Shown: positions 13,428 through 45,258 of the stretch, one piece after another
How the letters are laid out: the number at the start of each line of letters is the position of its first letter
Position numbering within the stretch: the first letter of the stretch is position 1
From: Branchiostoma floridae
Lineage: Eukaryota; Chordata; Leptocardii; Amphioxiformes; Branchiostomatidae
Reading direction: 5' to 3'
Length of the DNA stretch: 64,000 bases
Assembly: GCF_000003815.2 (NCBI RefSeq)
Contig: NC_049982.1
Coordinates: 6,203,216-6,267,215 of the forward strand
Notes under the pieces: model-generated
What the model saw: the letters and a program-made list of their open reading frames with translations, nothing else
The model's database searches: none
What the model was told of the DNA's origin: nothing
Made by a program: the position numbers and the translations under genes

Positions 13428-14280
13428 CGCCCGGGATGAACGATTTCAACCATCAGTTATAGTTATAGATCCCGTTTATATATATACGTTTGACGTGGAG
13501 TCGTTTTTTTTCTCTAAATCAGTGCCACACACAGAATACTATAGGACGATATACAGGTTCACTTGTACCTGGAATAGTTGATGGATATGATTGAAGTTAG
13601 ATATCCGCCTGGGATGAACGATTTCAACCATCAGATATACTTATAGATCTCTTTATTTATAAACGTTTATATACGTTTGACGTAGATTCTTTTTTTTCTA
13701 AATCGGTGCGACACACAGAACCGTTATCAGGACGATATACTGGTACTTGGGAATGGTTGATTGATATGATTGAAGTTAGGTACCCGCCTGGGATAAACGA
13801 TTTCAATTTAAATATCAGTTATATTTAAAGATCTCGTTATATATACGTTTGACGTAGAGTCTTTATTCTTCTAAATCAGTGCGACACACAGAACCGTTAT
13901 CAGGACGATATACTGGTACTTGGGAATGGTTGATTGATATGATTGAAGTTAGGTACCCGCCTGGGATAAACGATTTCAATTTAAATATCAGTTATATTTA
14001 AAGATCTCGTTATATATACGTTTGACGTAGAGTCTTTATTCTTCTAAATCAGTGCGACACACAGAACCGTTATCAGGACGATATACTGGTACTTGGGAAT
14101 GGTTGATTGATATGATTGAAGTTATGTACCCACCTGGGATAAACGATTTCAACCATCACTTATACTTATAAATCTCGTTTTGTACGTTTGACGTTGAGTC
14201 TTTAAAGAAAATCAGTGCCACACAGAGCCGTTATCAGAACGATATACAGGTACTTGGGAATGGATATGATTGAAGTTAGG
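13428..14280. repeat. Tandem array of five units of about 175 bp
   Basis: Units begin at 13428, 13606, 13785, 13958 and 14131 with CGCCTGGGATAAACG (variants CGCCCGGGATGAACG, CACCTGGGATAAACG). Each contains ACGTTTGACGTAGAG, GTGCGACACACAGA and GATATGATTGAAGTTA. Units 3 and 4 are essentially identical and exactly 173 bp apart, so recent duplication or conversion is likely. Confidence 0.92.
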
Positions 14281-14469
14281 AGCAGGCTTCTTGTTAGCGG
14301 GACAAGGACATTCTGTAGCTAGACAATTATAAGGAAACTCTGTTACCAGCAGTTTCCTTGTCCAGTTACCCATTTGCTCTTTGTTTAAAGCCTCATATTC
14401 ACAAGTTACTTCCAGCCCGATCTTCAAAAGGCCCACTGATTTGGGAACCAAACGCTTGACAAACTCCAC

Positions 14470-14838
14470 GATTTCGCGTTTCTACACATCTGCTTGGAGA
14501 TAACTTGAGCCCAGAAATTCAAAGGGGATAGTATCATCCTCGATTCCAGCAAGAAAACCTAACAGGTGGTCCTTCTGCAGAGAAGGTCATTATATAGCTT
14601 TGACTATATAGTATTGACGTTTCGGTGAGATTCAGTTTTACGAACTCTGTTCTATTTCCAATGGCAGTGCGACCGCAGTCTCTCGGACCCGTGTCCATCC
14701 TCTTTCTCTTCGTAGAATCCATCCCCTAATTAACTTAGGGATTTTAAGATTCTATAATACAGTCCAAACACCCCCAAAGACCACTAAAACTAACAAAGAA
14801 AACTACTCATCTCCAAGCAGATGTAGAAACGCGAAATC
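14470..14838. repeat. 369-bp inverted-repeat structure with CTGCTTGGAGA arms
   Basis: The left arm GATTTCGCGTTTCTAC(A)CATCTGCTTGGAGAT is matched by the complementary right arm ending AGAAACGCGAAATC at 14838. The TCTCCAAGCAGATG motif lies at the inner side of each arm, so this may be two oppositely oriented insertion remnants rather than one element. The interior has no recognisable gene. Confidence 0.6.
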
Positions 14839-15100
14839 ATTTCAAACATTCATATCGCTTACGTTATAAAGACTTAGAACCAATCGGGATATCTAAAAAA
14901 AAAACGATTTTTGTCTAGCACGTCAAGACTATTTTTTTCGCCGCAATATTAGAGCTAATTAAGTAAATGCAAACCTCAACTAGGAAATAAACACACACAC
15001 ATGCATGCATACAGTTGAACATGTACGAGTGACCACCTCTACATTGATATAAGGGCCGCTTGGACAATAAGACCGTACTTTGCTGCAGGGTCCCGAAGAT

Positions 15101-15654
15101 TACTCTCCAAGCAGAGGTTAGACTCCGGCTGTTTTTTGCCTTGCCGCCGGCAAGGCTTTACGCCAGCTTCCTTGCCGAGTTTCATGGCTTAGTTACACAA
15201 TGGTACATTCCAGGCGAGTATTAAAACGCTCTTCTAGACGCATGTTACTGTATGTGGTCCAGCGTAATAAATCTACGCTTTAACTCACCATGTTTATATA
15301 AAGATATATCACAAATTGCATCAGAAGGAACTTAGTTTGTAATAAAAAATAATGCATATTCATTGTGGGTCAAAAAATTTTACAAAGCCTGTTTAATGTG
15401 CCAATCATTCATCTGACATAAATTATGATAATGAGGGAGAGGGGGGCGACATGTGGAACTCGGGATTTTTAAGCGTAGAATCTAGTCTAACTTACCAAAA
15501 TAACATAAAATACGCGGCAAGGCACAGCTTTTTAAAAAAGATTTCTTGTTTTTTTAACGTATCGGTTTTTTGTCGCTTTTATCGGGCTTTCTATTTTGCA
15601 TTTTATCTTGTTGTGTCTTAACCCAGCCGGAGTCTAACCTCTGCTTGGAGAGTA
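15101..15654. mobile_element. 554-bp MITE of the TACTCTCC family with perfect 9-bp TSD
   Basis: Left end TACTCTCCAAGCAGAGG, right end its complement; CTCCGGCTG follows inside both ends. Flanked by CCCGAAGAT at 15092-15100 and 15655-15663. It is the longest copy in the window and carries extra AT-rich DNA, but no transposase. Confidence 0.9.
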
Positions 15655-15663
15655 CCCGAAGAT

Positions 15664-17550
15664 AAGTTCCTACTAACACAAGAATGAAGACTCCGGTCTA
15701 TAGTGTCCACACCTGTCCACATAGAATTAATCGATATCAGTCCAATGAGTGGACTTCTTGTGACAGTTTTGACTGTACTACTGTTCTCGAAAGTAGAGTG
15801 ATGGATGTCACTCGAAACGTCCGGAAGTAAATTTCCGTTTTTAACGAGTTGCAGAGATTGCATTGTATTTGAATGTTGTTTGCCTGGATGTCTGTCTAAC
15901 CTTCATAAACGTACAGTTCGCTCATTTCTCCGGGAAGCGGCTTGAACATTTAATTGGCTTCTCAGATGATAGCAAATATGTTCAGTGACGGCACTAACAT
16001 CTAACTCACACACAGCGTACACAAAGTGTAAGTCATACATTGTTCATTTTTCATTCGGCTTGTACTGTACTACATGTACCCTAAAGCAGCTGGGTTTTTA
16101 ACACTTATACCTGTCGGAAGGTACCGAAAGTGATATGTTATCGAATGGATTTCATCAGTCTGTTTCTGGATTACTATCAAGCCTTGGAAAACATTAAAAA
16201 AACAATCTGTTTCTGGATCACTACGTGCTTAGCCATGAAAAAACATCCAACAAGCCAAGTATGTGTCAAAACAAGAAAGTTTATTAGCATATTTTACAAA
16301 CATGGACAACTTCATACCGATTGGGGCCAACTTTACAGAACACAATAACGCGATATTAAACGATTTGACCTGGATCGGTTACACATGTGGAAGTGTTTAA
16401 ACATAACATTCTGATATGAAAATAATCATATGGTATGTATAAAGACTCCATTTATGAGCCAGAGAAAGTGAAGTACAAGGCAATCTATCTCACCGCGGGG
16501 GAACGCAACGAAGGCTTTGAAGTGGCTTGCGCGGCGTTCGTCAGTGGCACCTGATATGTGGCTGCGGTGCGCGGGAATTTTCAGGTGGGGCGGGCCGGCG
16601 GGACGTCCTGGGCGGTGGGACGTCAAAGCTGGCCCGAAGAAACCCTCGGCCGTCTCCCGGTGTCACCGCCGACGTGAATGTACTCGCCGTTGAATTGGAG
16701 TTGGCACGCGGTATGTATGGAAAGAATTTTCCTCATATCACGACGCAGTGGTTGGTGCGGAGTGTACAAATCGGAATGGACAGTTGGACGCTTCACAAAA
16801 CTTGATCCTATCTAATACGGTCAAAGTATGAAGCATATGTAACTGTGTACACTATATATATACATTTTGTAGAGTCATCCGAAATATTCTACAATCTTAG
16901 TTTGTACCATAGCAGTGCAATCATAACAAAACACTATAACAATAGCGAAACATCGACACCAAAGGTATGTTGTATAAAACAAGAATGGCGTTTCAACATA
17001 CAACATCGAAAAGTAAAAGACCTTAACGCCTTTGAGGTACTTAATCTTTACTTAACTGTACAGTTCGGTTTGGTTTGTGTAACAACTTTCTACAAAAGTA
17101 TTCAATACTTAGTATATCCTGACAACCGAAAATGATGGACACGATCTGGGGCAACTCCATAATAGTATACCGTAAGGGGAGAGGCCACGACAGAATCGTT
17201 TCGGTCCACAACGGTAAAACAAAGACAGGAACAGGTCGGACGAGGACGCTGAACAGTTGGGTATCATCGGGATATAATAGTAGTAACGTTAACTTTTCAA
17301 AATTTTCCCTCATGATATACGACCATCCTCAAGGCACACGCAACCAGTACCGAAAAGCCACAGCCTTGCCGAAGAATATTCTATGGCAAGATGTCACAAA
17401 TCTCCATAGTGGCGTAAAGGACTAATAATAGAATTACTTCGGTTTGCGTCAAAACGTAGATGTCTCCGTTTTTTATATTTTCCCCTCCATCATCTGTCCA
17501 TTCACACGGTAGTGACGTTATTGTTCCTTGTGTACATGCGTGTACACACG
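15664..17550. other. Intergenic region between the MFSD2-like gene and WT1
   Basis: No gene recognised. 15690-15900 holds an old repeat with the phrase TCGAAACGTCCGGAAGTAAAT, related to 50520-50600. 16490-16690 is a short GC-rich island in AT-rich surroundings. The 3' UTR of WT1 should lie just below 17551, but no AATAAA was identified with confidence. Confidence 0.4.
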
Positions 17551-37634
<20,084 letters not shown>

Positions 37635-38000
37635 ACGAAAGTGTGTTCCGACAACTACCTGTAACGGGCCGGCAATGTGACGGGTCTTTACACCGGGGTG
37701 GAGAATTTCACGCGTCGGCGTTAGGCGTCGTTAGCCGCCGACGAGCCAATGGTCGTGTGCGCGGTGTGAGATCTCCCTGCACGAGCCGTGACAGGACCGG
37801 TGTGACACGGGAGGCGTACAAGGGGAACACTGGTTCCTTCGGCTGCCTGGCAAGGAGTTGGGCCAGTCCCCAGGGGACTCGGGGCTAGAGGTTACGTCGG
37901 CTGTTTCTGAGCGGCCCTGCACCAATAAATCCTCGTTGATGACGCTATAGAATGGCGGCTTCCACATACATCACGCTGGGTGAAAGCTGTTTAAAACTTT
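37635..38000 (-). promoter_or_regulatory. Probable WT1 5' flank / promoter region
   Basis: The 365 bases upstream of the WT1 start are GC- and CpG-rich and continue the GC-rich first exon. No TATA box was recognised near the start; assignment rests on position and composition only. Confidence 0.35.
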
Positions 38001-38377
38001 TCCTCGCAAATTATAGGAAATAAAGGAAAGAGAGCAGCTTGAGGCTTTCTTTGGTAAAATATTTCGACTAACCTTGTAAGTAGGGGCCATATATAGCACG
38101 TGTGTTGTCATAGGTGGAGTTGTGACATTGAATCAGACGTTTTGGCAGGGCAAACAATATCAGATTCAGATATCGCAACTTGCCAACATCATGGTGATCA
38201 TGGTGATACCGTTACAAATATCTAAGGGATAGACTGGGATACAGCTTCAGAAGCAATGCTAGGTGCGAACAAGTTCACGTGGGACCGGGAGTAGAACCTG
38301 TTCAATATAATCAAACTCAAGAAATGCTAAATGAAATGATATTTAGAAATTTAGATGGAAGACTGCACCAGTGCCCC

Positions 38378-38469
38378 TAGCCTGGATACCTGACACCAGC
38401 CCGATCTAAAAAATATCTATTGTACACGAGAGATATCTCAGAGATCTATCGGGGTCTGGTATCAGGCTA
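38378..38469. mobile_element. Foldback element of the TAGCCTGG family
   Basis: Begins TAGCCTGGATACC and ends with the near-complement GGTATCAGGCTA; the interior also folds (ATATCTC/GAGATAT). No matching target duplication seen. Confidence 0.7.
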
Positions 38470-39127
38470 GACTTAGATCCTACGGTAGCATAAGATAGTA
38501 TCAGTATCAAAAGCTGACAGAGGAGTGAAGCCGAAGCCGGCTTGGCAATTTTTTTTTGGGGGGGGGGGGGGGGGGTAGGTCGATTCACCTCTTGGATGAC
38601 TACACTCCTTGGCCAGTTTGGCACTATCTTATGCCATTGTAGGATCTGCATGCAGAATATCTAAACTCAGGGGGCTGCGGTAAACTTTCCTTGGGGTCAT
38701 GTTGGTCCTAGACAAGAGCCGTGGAGTTGGGCTGTATAGGCCCTAGAAGCTCACCTGGAAACAGTCTGGCGTCCAGGCTAGACTTTGGTCGGACATGAGG
38801 AGATGATGTAGTGAAGGAATGTGTGTCCATCAGACCGGGACGGGAGCTGTCAGGTTTGTCCCGGCGGACTGACACCTGGGACTCGCCTAGTCTCCAAGCA
38901 GACGGGTCAGCTGGATGACAAAAGAGACGTCTTTGGCCAAATACTAGCCTAGGGACAAACGAGTTGCCATCGGATTTTCAGTTGTTGTTGTTTTGCAGCC
39001 CGCCGGTCGATTATTTCAGTCCTTGGCCTACTAGACTTTTATTCCTTACAAGGACAAAGTCCCCTATTACCATTCGGACAGGCCGAAGTCTGGTCATGGC
39101 GGGTAGAATAAAGCATTTCTTCATATA

Positions 39128-39287
39128 TACTCTCAAAGCAGAGGTTCGGCTGTTTTACGGGTTTTTAGGTGTTTTGCCTGGCTTTTGGGTTTGACGGGTA
39201 TAAAGAAAACGGCACGAAATAGAAGGCCCGACAGAAACGCATAAAAAACGCGCCAAAAACAGCCCGAACCGAACCTTTGCTTGGACC
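39128..39287. mobile_element. MITE of the TACTCTCC family, diverged
   Basis: Left TACTCTCAAAGCAGAGGTTC, right GAACCTTTGCTTGGA; CGGCTGTTTT inside. Flanks are only partly similar (TTCATATA / TTCACATT). Confidence 0.75.
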
Positions 39288-39712
39288 TTCACATTATTTT
39301 TTGTCCTCTGTCCTTTATGTCCGTGACGTTGGACGTTGTTGAGGTTTTCTCTTAGCAGATGTTGGGTTGGAAGATGTTGTTTGTTTGTTTGTTTGTTTTA
39401 CCAAAGTATACGGTCCGGTATTTCGGACAGTGGCTTGTACTTCTTGTTCAGTCATGTTTCGAAATTTTAGCCATGGTGATATCCGATAGGAAAGACCACA
39501 GTCACAGACCACAGACCGTACTTTATGGTCCTCGCAGCCGGAAGAACAAAGCTTGGAGCTTTCCGATGTCTTTTGTTTGGTTACTGTCGATGTCTAGACC
39601 AGTCTGGGACTTTCGTTCTTGCGATGTTGCCCTCAAAAGAAATTTCAAAAGTACCTGACAGGCGTTTCCATAATTCTGTTTCTTTCTTATTTGGCTAATA
39701 CATGCTTTTTAT

Positions 39713-39865
39713 AACCTCTACCAGGCTCCACAGATCGCTGGAAAACATAGTAGAAATTGGTCAAATAAGACAGAAAACACGCCAGAGGAGTTAGATGGCC
39801 AAGGGGCATACTGGTACAGTTTGCGACCTTGGCCATGCCCCAAAGTCCCCTAAACGACCAAGCGA
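39713..39865. repeat. Dispersed repeat, copy 1 (copy 2 at 57864-58000)
   Basis: Shares with 57864-58000 AGGCTCCA, TAGAAATTGG, AGACAGA, GCCAGAGGAGTT and a small inverted pair around a GTTTGCGACC / GGTCGCAAAC unit. Function unknown. Confidence 0.65.
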
Positions 39866-40129
39866 GAGTCTGGTAGAGACACTAGCTTTTGTTAGCGTCA
39901 GGTGGACTGTAGACTACGACACACGCCGACGATATCTCCAGCTTACACGGAAGCTCCTTTCCGTCGTCTCATCTCGTCCCCAGGGGGTCACTTACCGCCT
40001 CATCGCCTGTGCTGAGCGGTTTGTTGACCAGATGTGTGGCGGGCACGCGCAGGGCCCCGCCCCGGCCCCGCCCCTGGCGACACGGTCTCCCGGGGAGGAG
40101 GGATCCCCGCTGGCCGCCCGGACTGATGT

Positions 40130-40232
40130 TAGCCTGGTACTAGTATCCAGCCGTAATATAGCTCCCAAGTCTCTCTTTTGCGAAGAGGAGAGAAGAGACT
40201 CGGGAGCTATATTACGGCTGGATACCAGGCTA
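40130..40232. mobile_element. Foldback element 1 of an adjacent pair, 9-bp TSD
   Basis: TAGCCTGGTACTAGTATCC at the left, GGATACCAGGCTA at the right; the CCGTAATATAGCTCCC arm is exactly complementary. Flanked by GACTGATGT (40121-40129 and 40233-40241). Confidence 0.88.
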
Positions 40233-40241
40233 GACTGATGT

Positions 40242-40360
40242 AGCCTGAGTACCATCCTCCGTAGTGACCGCTGTCTCCCTACTTACGCTTGCTAACCACA
40301 GTGGTTAGCAAAGGAAAGTAGTGAGCCAGCGCTCACTACGGAGGATGGTACTCAGGCTAG
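40242..40360. mobile_element. Foldback element 2 of the adjacent pair, sharing the same 9-bp repeat
   Basis: AGCCTGAGTACCATCCTCCG at the left, complementary right arm ending ACTCAGGCTAG; a second hairpin (GCTAACCAC/GTGGTTAGC) sits inside. Flanked by GACTGATGT at 40233-40241 and 40361-40369. Confidence 0.88.
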
Positions 40361-40412
40361 GACTGATGTTCTACATGCGGTAAAACTTGTGCAAAACATG
40401 GCCATGTTCTAC

Positions 40413-40544
40413 TAGCCTGGGTACCATCCGATTTCTACCGAGGCTCGCTACACGCGCTACCCTAAAAAATATTTTTTAAAAATATAATTTTTTAGAGTAG
40501 TGAATGTAGGGAGCCCCGCTACAAATCGGATGGTACCCAGGCTA
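40413..40544. mobile_element. Foldback element of the TAGCCTGGGTACC family
   Basis: TAGCCTGGGTACCATCCGAT at the left and its complement at the right, with an AT-rich AAAAATATTTTTT centre. A solo left end of the same family (TAGCCTGGGTACCATCCGG) lies at 40638-40656. Confidence 0.85.
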
Positions 40545-41429
40545 ATGTCAGTGACCTGTACCTAGCCCGTCGAGGCATGAATGTACAAAAAAGGTCTTTC
40601 ATTCATTCAATGTTCTACATGCGTCACGGGCGCCCAATAGCCTGGGTACCATCCGGAAAGTAGTTCGTTCCGGCGTTTATTATACACTGTATACAGTCGC
40701 TTCTCGCTCTGACATTCATTATACACTATATTCTGTTTTTTTTCTGTCACTTCTCTCCTGTTAATTCGCTCATTAACAGCTCTGTCAAATGTAGAGATGC
40801 AAAATATAAAAAACAAAGTAATGCAAATATTTGACGGACATGGAGCTAGCGATTCTCTGATTGGTCGATTTGAAAATGACCATGCTATCATTGGTTGGAC
40901 TATTGATTATGATCGATAGTCAGAATCAGTCTAATGTTTGCCACATTAGCTTCGTTTTTTATCCGTAATATCCGCCGTAAAATACATAATTGAGCGCATT
41001 TATAATGAAACTATGGGAAATGTCCCCATACTATTCATTCTATATTGGGCACATTTACGCTATTAAATCATGAAAGAAAAATGCCAATTACTAAATACCA
41101 TACTTTTTAAAGCAATTACAAACTACAGTTAGCCACTCCCCACAAGAGGCACTGTACAACCAAGGAGGTTAAAAAAAGACTTCCTTGGTACAACAGCACC
41201 ACTCAGAATCTAGGACTGTGTAGTACCTCCGACCTGATTTCTTCAGTTACAAGCAAACCTTCACCAACATTTGAGATCAGTTACTGTTTGGCTGGCTGAA
41301 ATTGAATATATCGCCGCTAAAAACACGCGTCCATGCAGCCGTTTATTTTTTGGGCTCGGCACTCGGAGTAATCAGTAATACATCAATGATTGAATGAGAC
41401 CGAACGGAGTGCATGTTCTACATATCTTA

Positions 41430-41996
41430 TCATGGTAGGACCTGAAAGGAGTACACATTTTAATTTTTTACACGCGCGGAACCTACATAGCCTCCATGGC
41501 AGGCTCTCTAAGGCCGTTGTTTGGCTCATAATACACCTTTGCTGGCCATTTCTTTTTTGTGCTGAGTCGCCGATTGTCATCGATCAGCGACGGCCGGTGT
41601 TCTATGAGATTCGGTCCGGCCGTGAGAATCGGTCCGGGGCGCGGCCTAAAAACTACGAAAGCCCATACCGACAAAAGGTACCATGGGGCCTCGCGGGACT
41701 CTGCCTGCATTCAAGAGACATTGTACATAGCTGTACATATCTAGTAGATATGATGTTTAATTACTAGTAGTACCATAACAGGATAGAACACTGGCAACCA
41801 GCGACACGGTACAAAAAGCCAGGAAAAGTGTATTATGGAAAAAAAAGGCACCAGAGAGCCTGCTATGGAGGCTAGGTTCCACTCGTGTAAAATACTAAAA
41901 TATTTGCTGTGCCCTGCCAGTGCGTCGCTGGACAAAAAAAATCGCGCTCCTTTCAGCCAAAAAAAAGGCCCCAGAGAGCCAGCTATGGAGGCTACG
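41430..41996. mobile_element. Large complex foldback of the TAGCCTCC family, up to the tRNA flank
   Basis: The left arm has CTGAAAGGAG, TACACGCGCGGAACCTA and TAGCCTCCATGGCAGGCTCT. The right side has the complementary AGAGAGCCTGCTATGGAGGC, then TTCCACTCGTGTA and CTCCTTTCAG, then a second AGAGAGCCAGCTATGGAGGC end. This suggests nested or rearranged copies. It lies about 100 bp upstream of the tRNA-Ser gene. Confidence 0.75.
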
Positions 41997-42094
41997 TGAA
42001 ACCGCCCAATATTGCACTGGTCGGAGCAAGGACATTCTATCAGATAACGTCCTTGGTCGGAGGCAAATCAATCTAACAAACGGCTATCTGTGTA

Positions 42095-42176
42095 GTCACG
42101 GTGGCCGAGTGGTTAAGGCGTTGGACTCGAAATCCAATGGGCTCTGCCCGCACAGGTTCGAATCCTGTCCGTGACG
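42095..42176 (+). tRNA. tRNA-Ser: tRNA-Ser(CGA)
   Basis: An 82-nt class II tRNA. The acceptor stem pairs GTCACGG (42095-42101) with CCGTGAC (42169-42175), with discriminator G. The A box is TGGCCGAGTGG and the B box GGTTCGAATCC. The anticodon stem TTGGA/TCCAA closes loop CTCGAAA, with anticodon CGA at 42128-42130 reading UCG. A long variable arm (GGGCTCTGCCC), as expected for tRNA-Ser, precedes the T arm. There is no intron and CCA is not encoded. Confidence 0.96.
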
Positions 42177-42182
42177 ACAGCA

Positions 42183-42188
42183 TTTTTT
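42183..42188 (+). terminator. RNA polymerase III terminator of tRNA-Ser
   Basis: A run of six T residues begins 7 nt after the tRNA 3' end, the usual spacing and form for Pol III termination. Confidence 0.8.
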
Positions 42189-43150
42189 GGATAAAATAGC
42201 CTTTTTTCAGCTCTGCAGTGCCACACCAAATCCGCAGTCCTTAGTGTGGATATAGTGTGGATATAAATCGAAAAAGAGAGCAGAAGTAGAAAACAGTTCC
42301 TGTACCTACTTTTTTTTCAATGGAAGACGCGCCCAGAGACGTACTGATAAATACAGATAAGCAGGCTGAAGCGTGAAACCACCAGAACGCCCCCCGCATC
42401 TGCTTGGAGATTTGTCCCATGACCCGAATGGAAAGGTAAACGGTATTCAACGCTGGACAGCGCGGATAGCGAACAAAAACAAAACCTGACCCAAAAAAAA
42501 GCCCCGACAAAAGTCCGAAAAATCTCTAAGAAGACATCAAAACCTTCAGCCATGTACGAACACACGGACAGACTCACGCACGCACATGTACACAATGTGT
42601 AATTGTTAGTTCGCTTATTCATCTAAATGTATAACGGTTAAACAAACAATTAGCACAGAGAGCCGTTGCATAGTAGAATAATATCCATATATTCTAATCA
42701 GAACCGTGACATTACAAATATAATCGATAATCACAATATACCAACCGCAATCACAGTATAAGAAGTATTTGTATAACAATACTAATTATATCAATGCAGG
42801 ATAGAAAAGTACTGCTAAGTTTACTGATACGAGATGTTCTATCATAGTTTTATCATGAGGTGTCATCCACAACATTTTGTGTCTACAGTACTCTTGTCGT
42901 TGTTATTGTTATTTTACCAGGAACTCTTTATGTAATATATGAGTGATCAAACACGCCGCTTTTTCTGAACTAAGCCATAGTATCGACCATTTGGTTCAGC
43001 AGCAACTATAAAAGTTAGCTTTGCTGAAATTCTGCAGTTGGGGAATTTCTGTAGAAACACACAAGCTTGTCAATCTACTTGTACAAGTGACATGTAGAGA
43101 ATGAAGGAGATTTGCTGGGAAGTAAAGGATGGAAGGGAACCTCTGTCGAG
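42189..43150. other. Intergenic, nothing recognised
   Basis: AT-rich DNA between tRNA-Ser and the TG tract. A solo GCATCTGCTTGGAGAT motif (about 42396-42412) resembles MITE ends found elsewhere in the window. No coding signal. Confidence 0.5.
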
Positions 43151-43155
43151 TTCGT

Positions 43156-44199
43156 GAAGTGTGTGTGTGTTTGTGTGTGTGCGCGTATGTGTATGTGTGT
43201 GCGTGCGTGTGTGTGTGTATGTGTGTGTGTACGTGTGTGTGTGTGTGTTTGTGTGTGTGTGCATGTGTGTGTGCATGTGTGTGTGTGTGTGTGTGTGAAT
43301 GTGTGTGTGCATGTGTGTGTGTATGTGCGCGCGTGAATGTGTTCTAGTGTGTTTGTGTGCGTGTGTATAGGTATGGTTTATGAGCATTTGTGCCTGCGTG
43401 TGTATTGGCATATGTGTGCCTGTGTTTGTGTTTGGGTGTAGTCACACTAGCGTGCATATCAAGTTCGTATTAGGTTCATATGTTTTCATTCGCAGTCGTA
43501 CGCACAATACGCACCTTTTACACATCTCAATCGGTTTCTGTAAGTTTCAGGTACGAGAGAGAGTTTGTGTGTGTGTGCGTGCGAGCGCGTGTGCGTGTGG
43601 CACCTACGAGGGTGTCGGTTCGTATGTCAGGGTAAATGTGCGCGTGTGCGTGTGCGTTTGTATCGGTGAATGTGTCTGTGTGTTTGTTCGTGCGTCACAG
43701 TGTACAAACATGAGAGTTTGAGCCTGTGTCTGTGAGAGAGAGCGAGAGCGAACTTGTGTATGTGCATGATTGTGTTGTGTGTTTGTGTACGTTTGTGTAT
43801 GGATGTGTGTATGGATGTATATATACATGTGTGTGTGTGTGCTCCTTTATGTATGTGTTAGTGTATATATGCGTGTGTTTACGTGTATGTGAGCGTATGT
43901 ATGTGCGTGTACATGTATTTCTGATTGCGTATATGTGTGTATGTTTGTGCGTGTTTGTGTATGTATGTATGTGTGTGTTTGTGTTTGAGTGTGTATGTTT
44001 GTGTGTCTGTGTGTATCTGTGTGTGTCTGTGTGTATCTGTGTGTATCTGTGTGTATGTGTGTCTGTGTGTGTGAGTTTGTGTGTGTGTTTGTGTGTCTGT
44101 GAGCGTGTATGTGTATGTCTGCGCGTGTGTCTGTGTGTGTATGTGTGCGTGTGTGTGAGCGCGCGGTGTGTATGCGTGTGTGTGTGTGTGCGGTGTGTA

Positions 44200-44237
<38 letters not shown>

Positions 44238-44280
44238 GTGTGTATGCGTGTGTGTGTGTGTGTGTGCGGTGTGTATGTGC

Positions 44281-44336
<56 letters not shown>

Positions 44337-44340
44337 GTGT
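43156..44340. repeat. 1.2-kb TG/TGTA/TGCG-rich low-complexity tract
   Basis: Almost continuous alternating purine-pyrimidine sequence on the plus strand, mixing TG, TGTATG, TGCGTG and TGTCTG units, interrupted near 43440-43560. It yields long false open frames rich in Cys/Val or His/Thr on both strands. Confidence 0.95.
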
Positions 44341-44344
44341 TCCC

Positions 44345-45258
44345 ACCTATCATTCGTTTCCTAGCAACACCCCCAAAACCCTCTACATCTTACTTGTACA
44401 TAGATCAACACGCTTCAGAAGATGCTACAGAAGTTTCCACAGGCGCAGAGATTCAGTAAAGTCAACAATAGCTGCCGACGAACCCAACTAGGGCAATACT
44501 ATGGCTTAGTAGAAAAAAAGCCACGTGTTAGTACTGTTTGGTATAAAAATCAATCTGGTCAAAACTGGAAAGTGATACATGGGTTTCTAAAAACATTTAA
44601 GTTCACTACATGTACTACAATACACCGCACAGTATCCACTAGAACGGCATGACAAACTTAGTGAGAATAGCATACAGCATGGCAATTTACAGCGAGCTAC
44701 GCGAGTCAACGATGCGAACCTGGGCACCATTACATATAACTCACAATAGCAGGGGACTGCGCAGTGGAAGCTATAGTAATAGTGAAGATATTAAACAAAA
44801 TTAAAAGTTTTAGGGTCTTGTCCTTTGCACATGCCTATGTGCTTATGGACCCGAGACAGAAAAAGACTATCTTTTCGAAAAAAAAGGCTAACGCGTACTC
44901 TGGTAGCAAAAGTTACCGGCAAAGTTTGTTATGCCCGGAAAATTGTAAAATGAAATAAGAACGGCAATGTCTTCCATATGGCTAATTAAAATGTTGCTTA
45001 CAGTGTGGATGCTAAGTAAATGGATAGTTTTAAAGATTGATACAAACAAGCCTACCTCTGCCTTGTGGATGGAAGATGATGGGCTACACGGTCCGAAGTG
45101 CTCAGTTTTCTGATTCCAGATTCAAATTCGAAGTGCGTTGTGCACGTGCAAAGTTCTTGGGCGTTTCTTGATTCTACAGTTCTCCTTGCATTTCACTGAT
45201 CTAAGACGGCGAATGACTGCAAGTCCTTCTTTCGGTGTCTTCAGGGTTTACCGTTGTA
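44345..45258. other. Intergenic, nothing recognised (3' side of the GPCR gene)
   Basis: Should contain the 3' UTR of the receptor gene at its upper end. No clear polyadenylation signal, RNA gene or repeat family recognised. Confidence 0.4.

Noticed and set aside
39795-40238. 147-aa plus-strand frame
   Set aside because: It runs through dispersed repeat and foldback element sequence.
40405-40553. 9-bp target duplication around the third foldback
   Set aside because: Flanks ATGTTCTAC and ATGTCAGTG match at only some positions; not convincing.
43726-44364. 212-aa Cys/Val-rich and 168-aa His/Thr-rich frames
   Set aside because: They are translations of the TG microsatellite on either strand.
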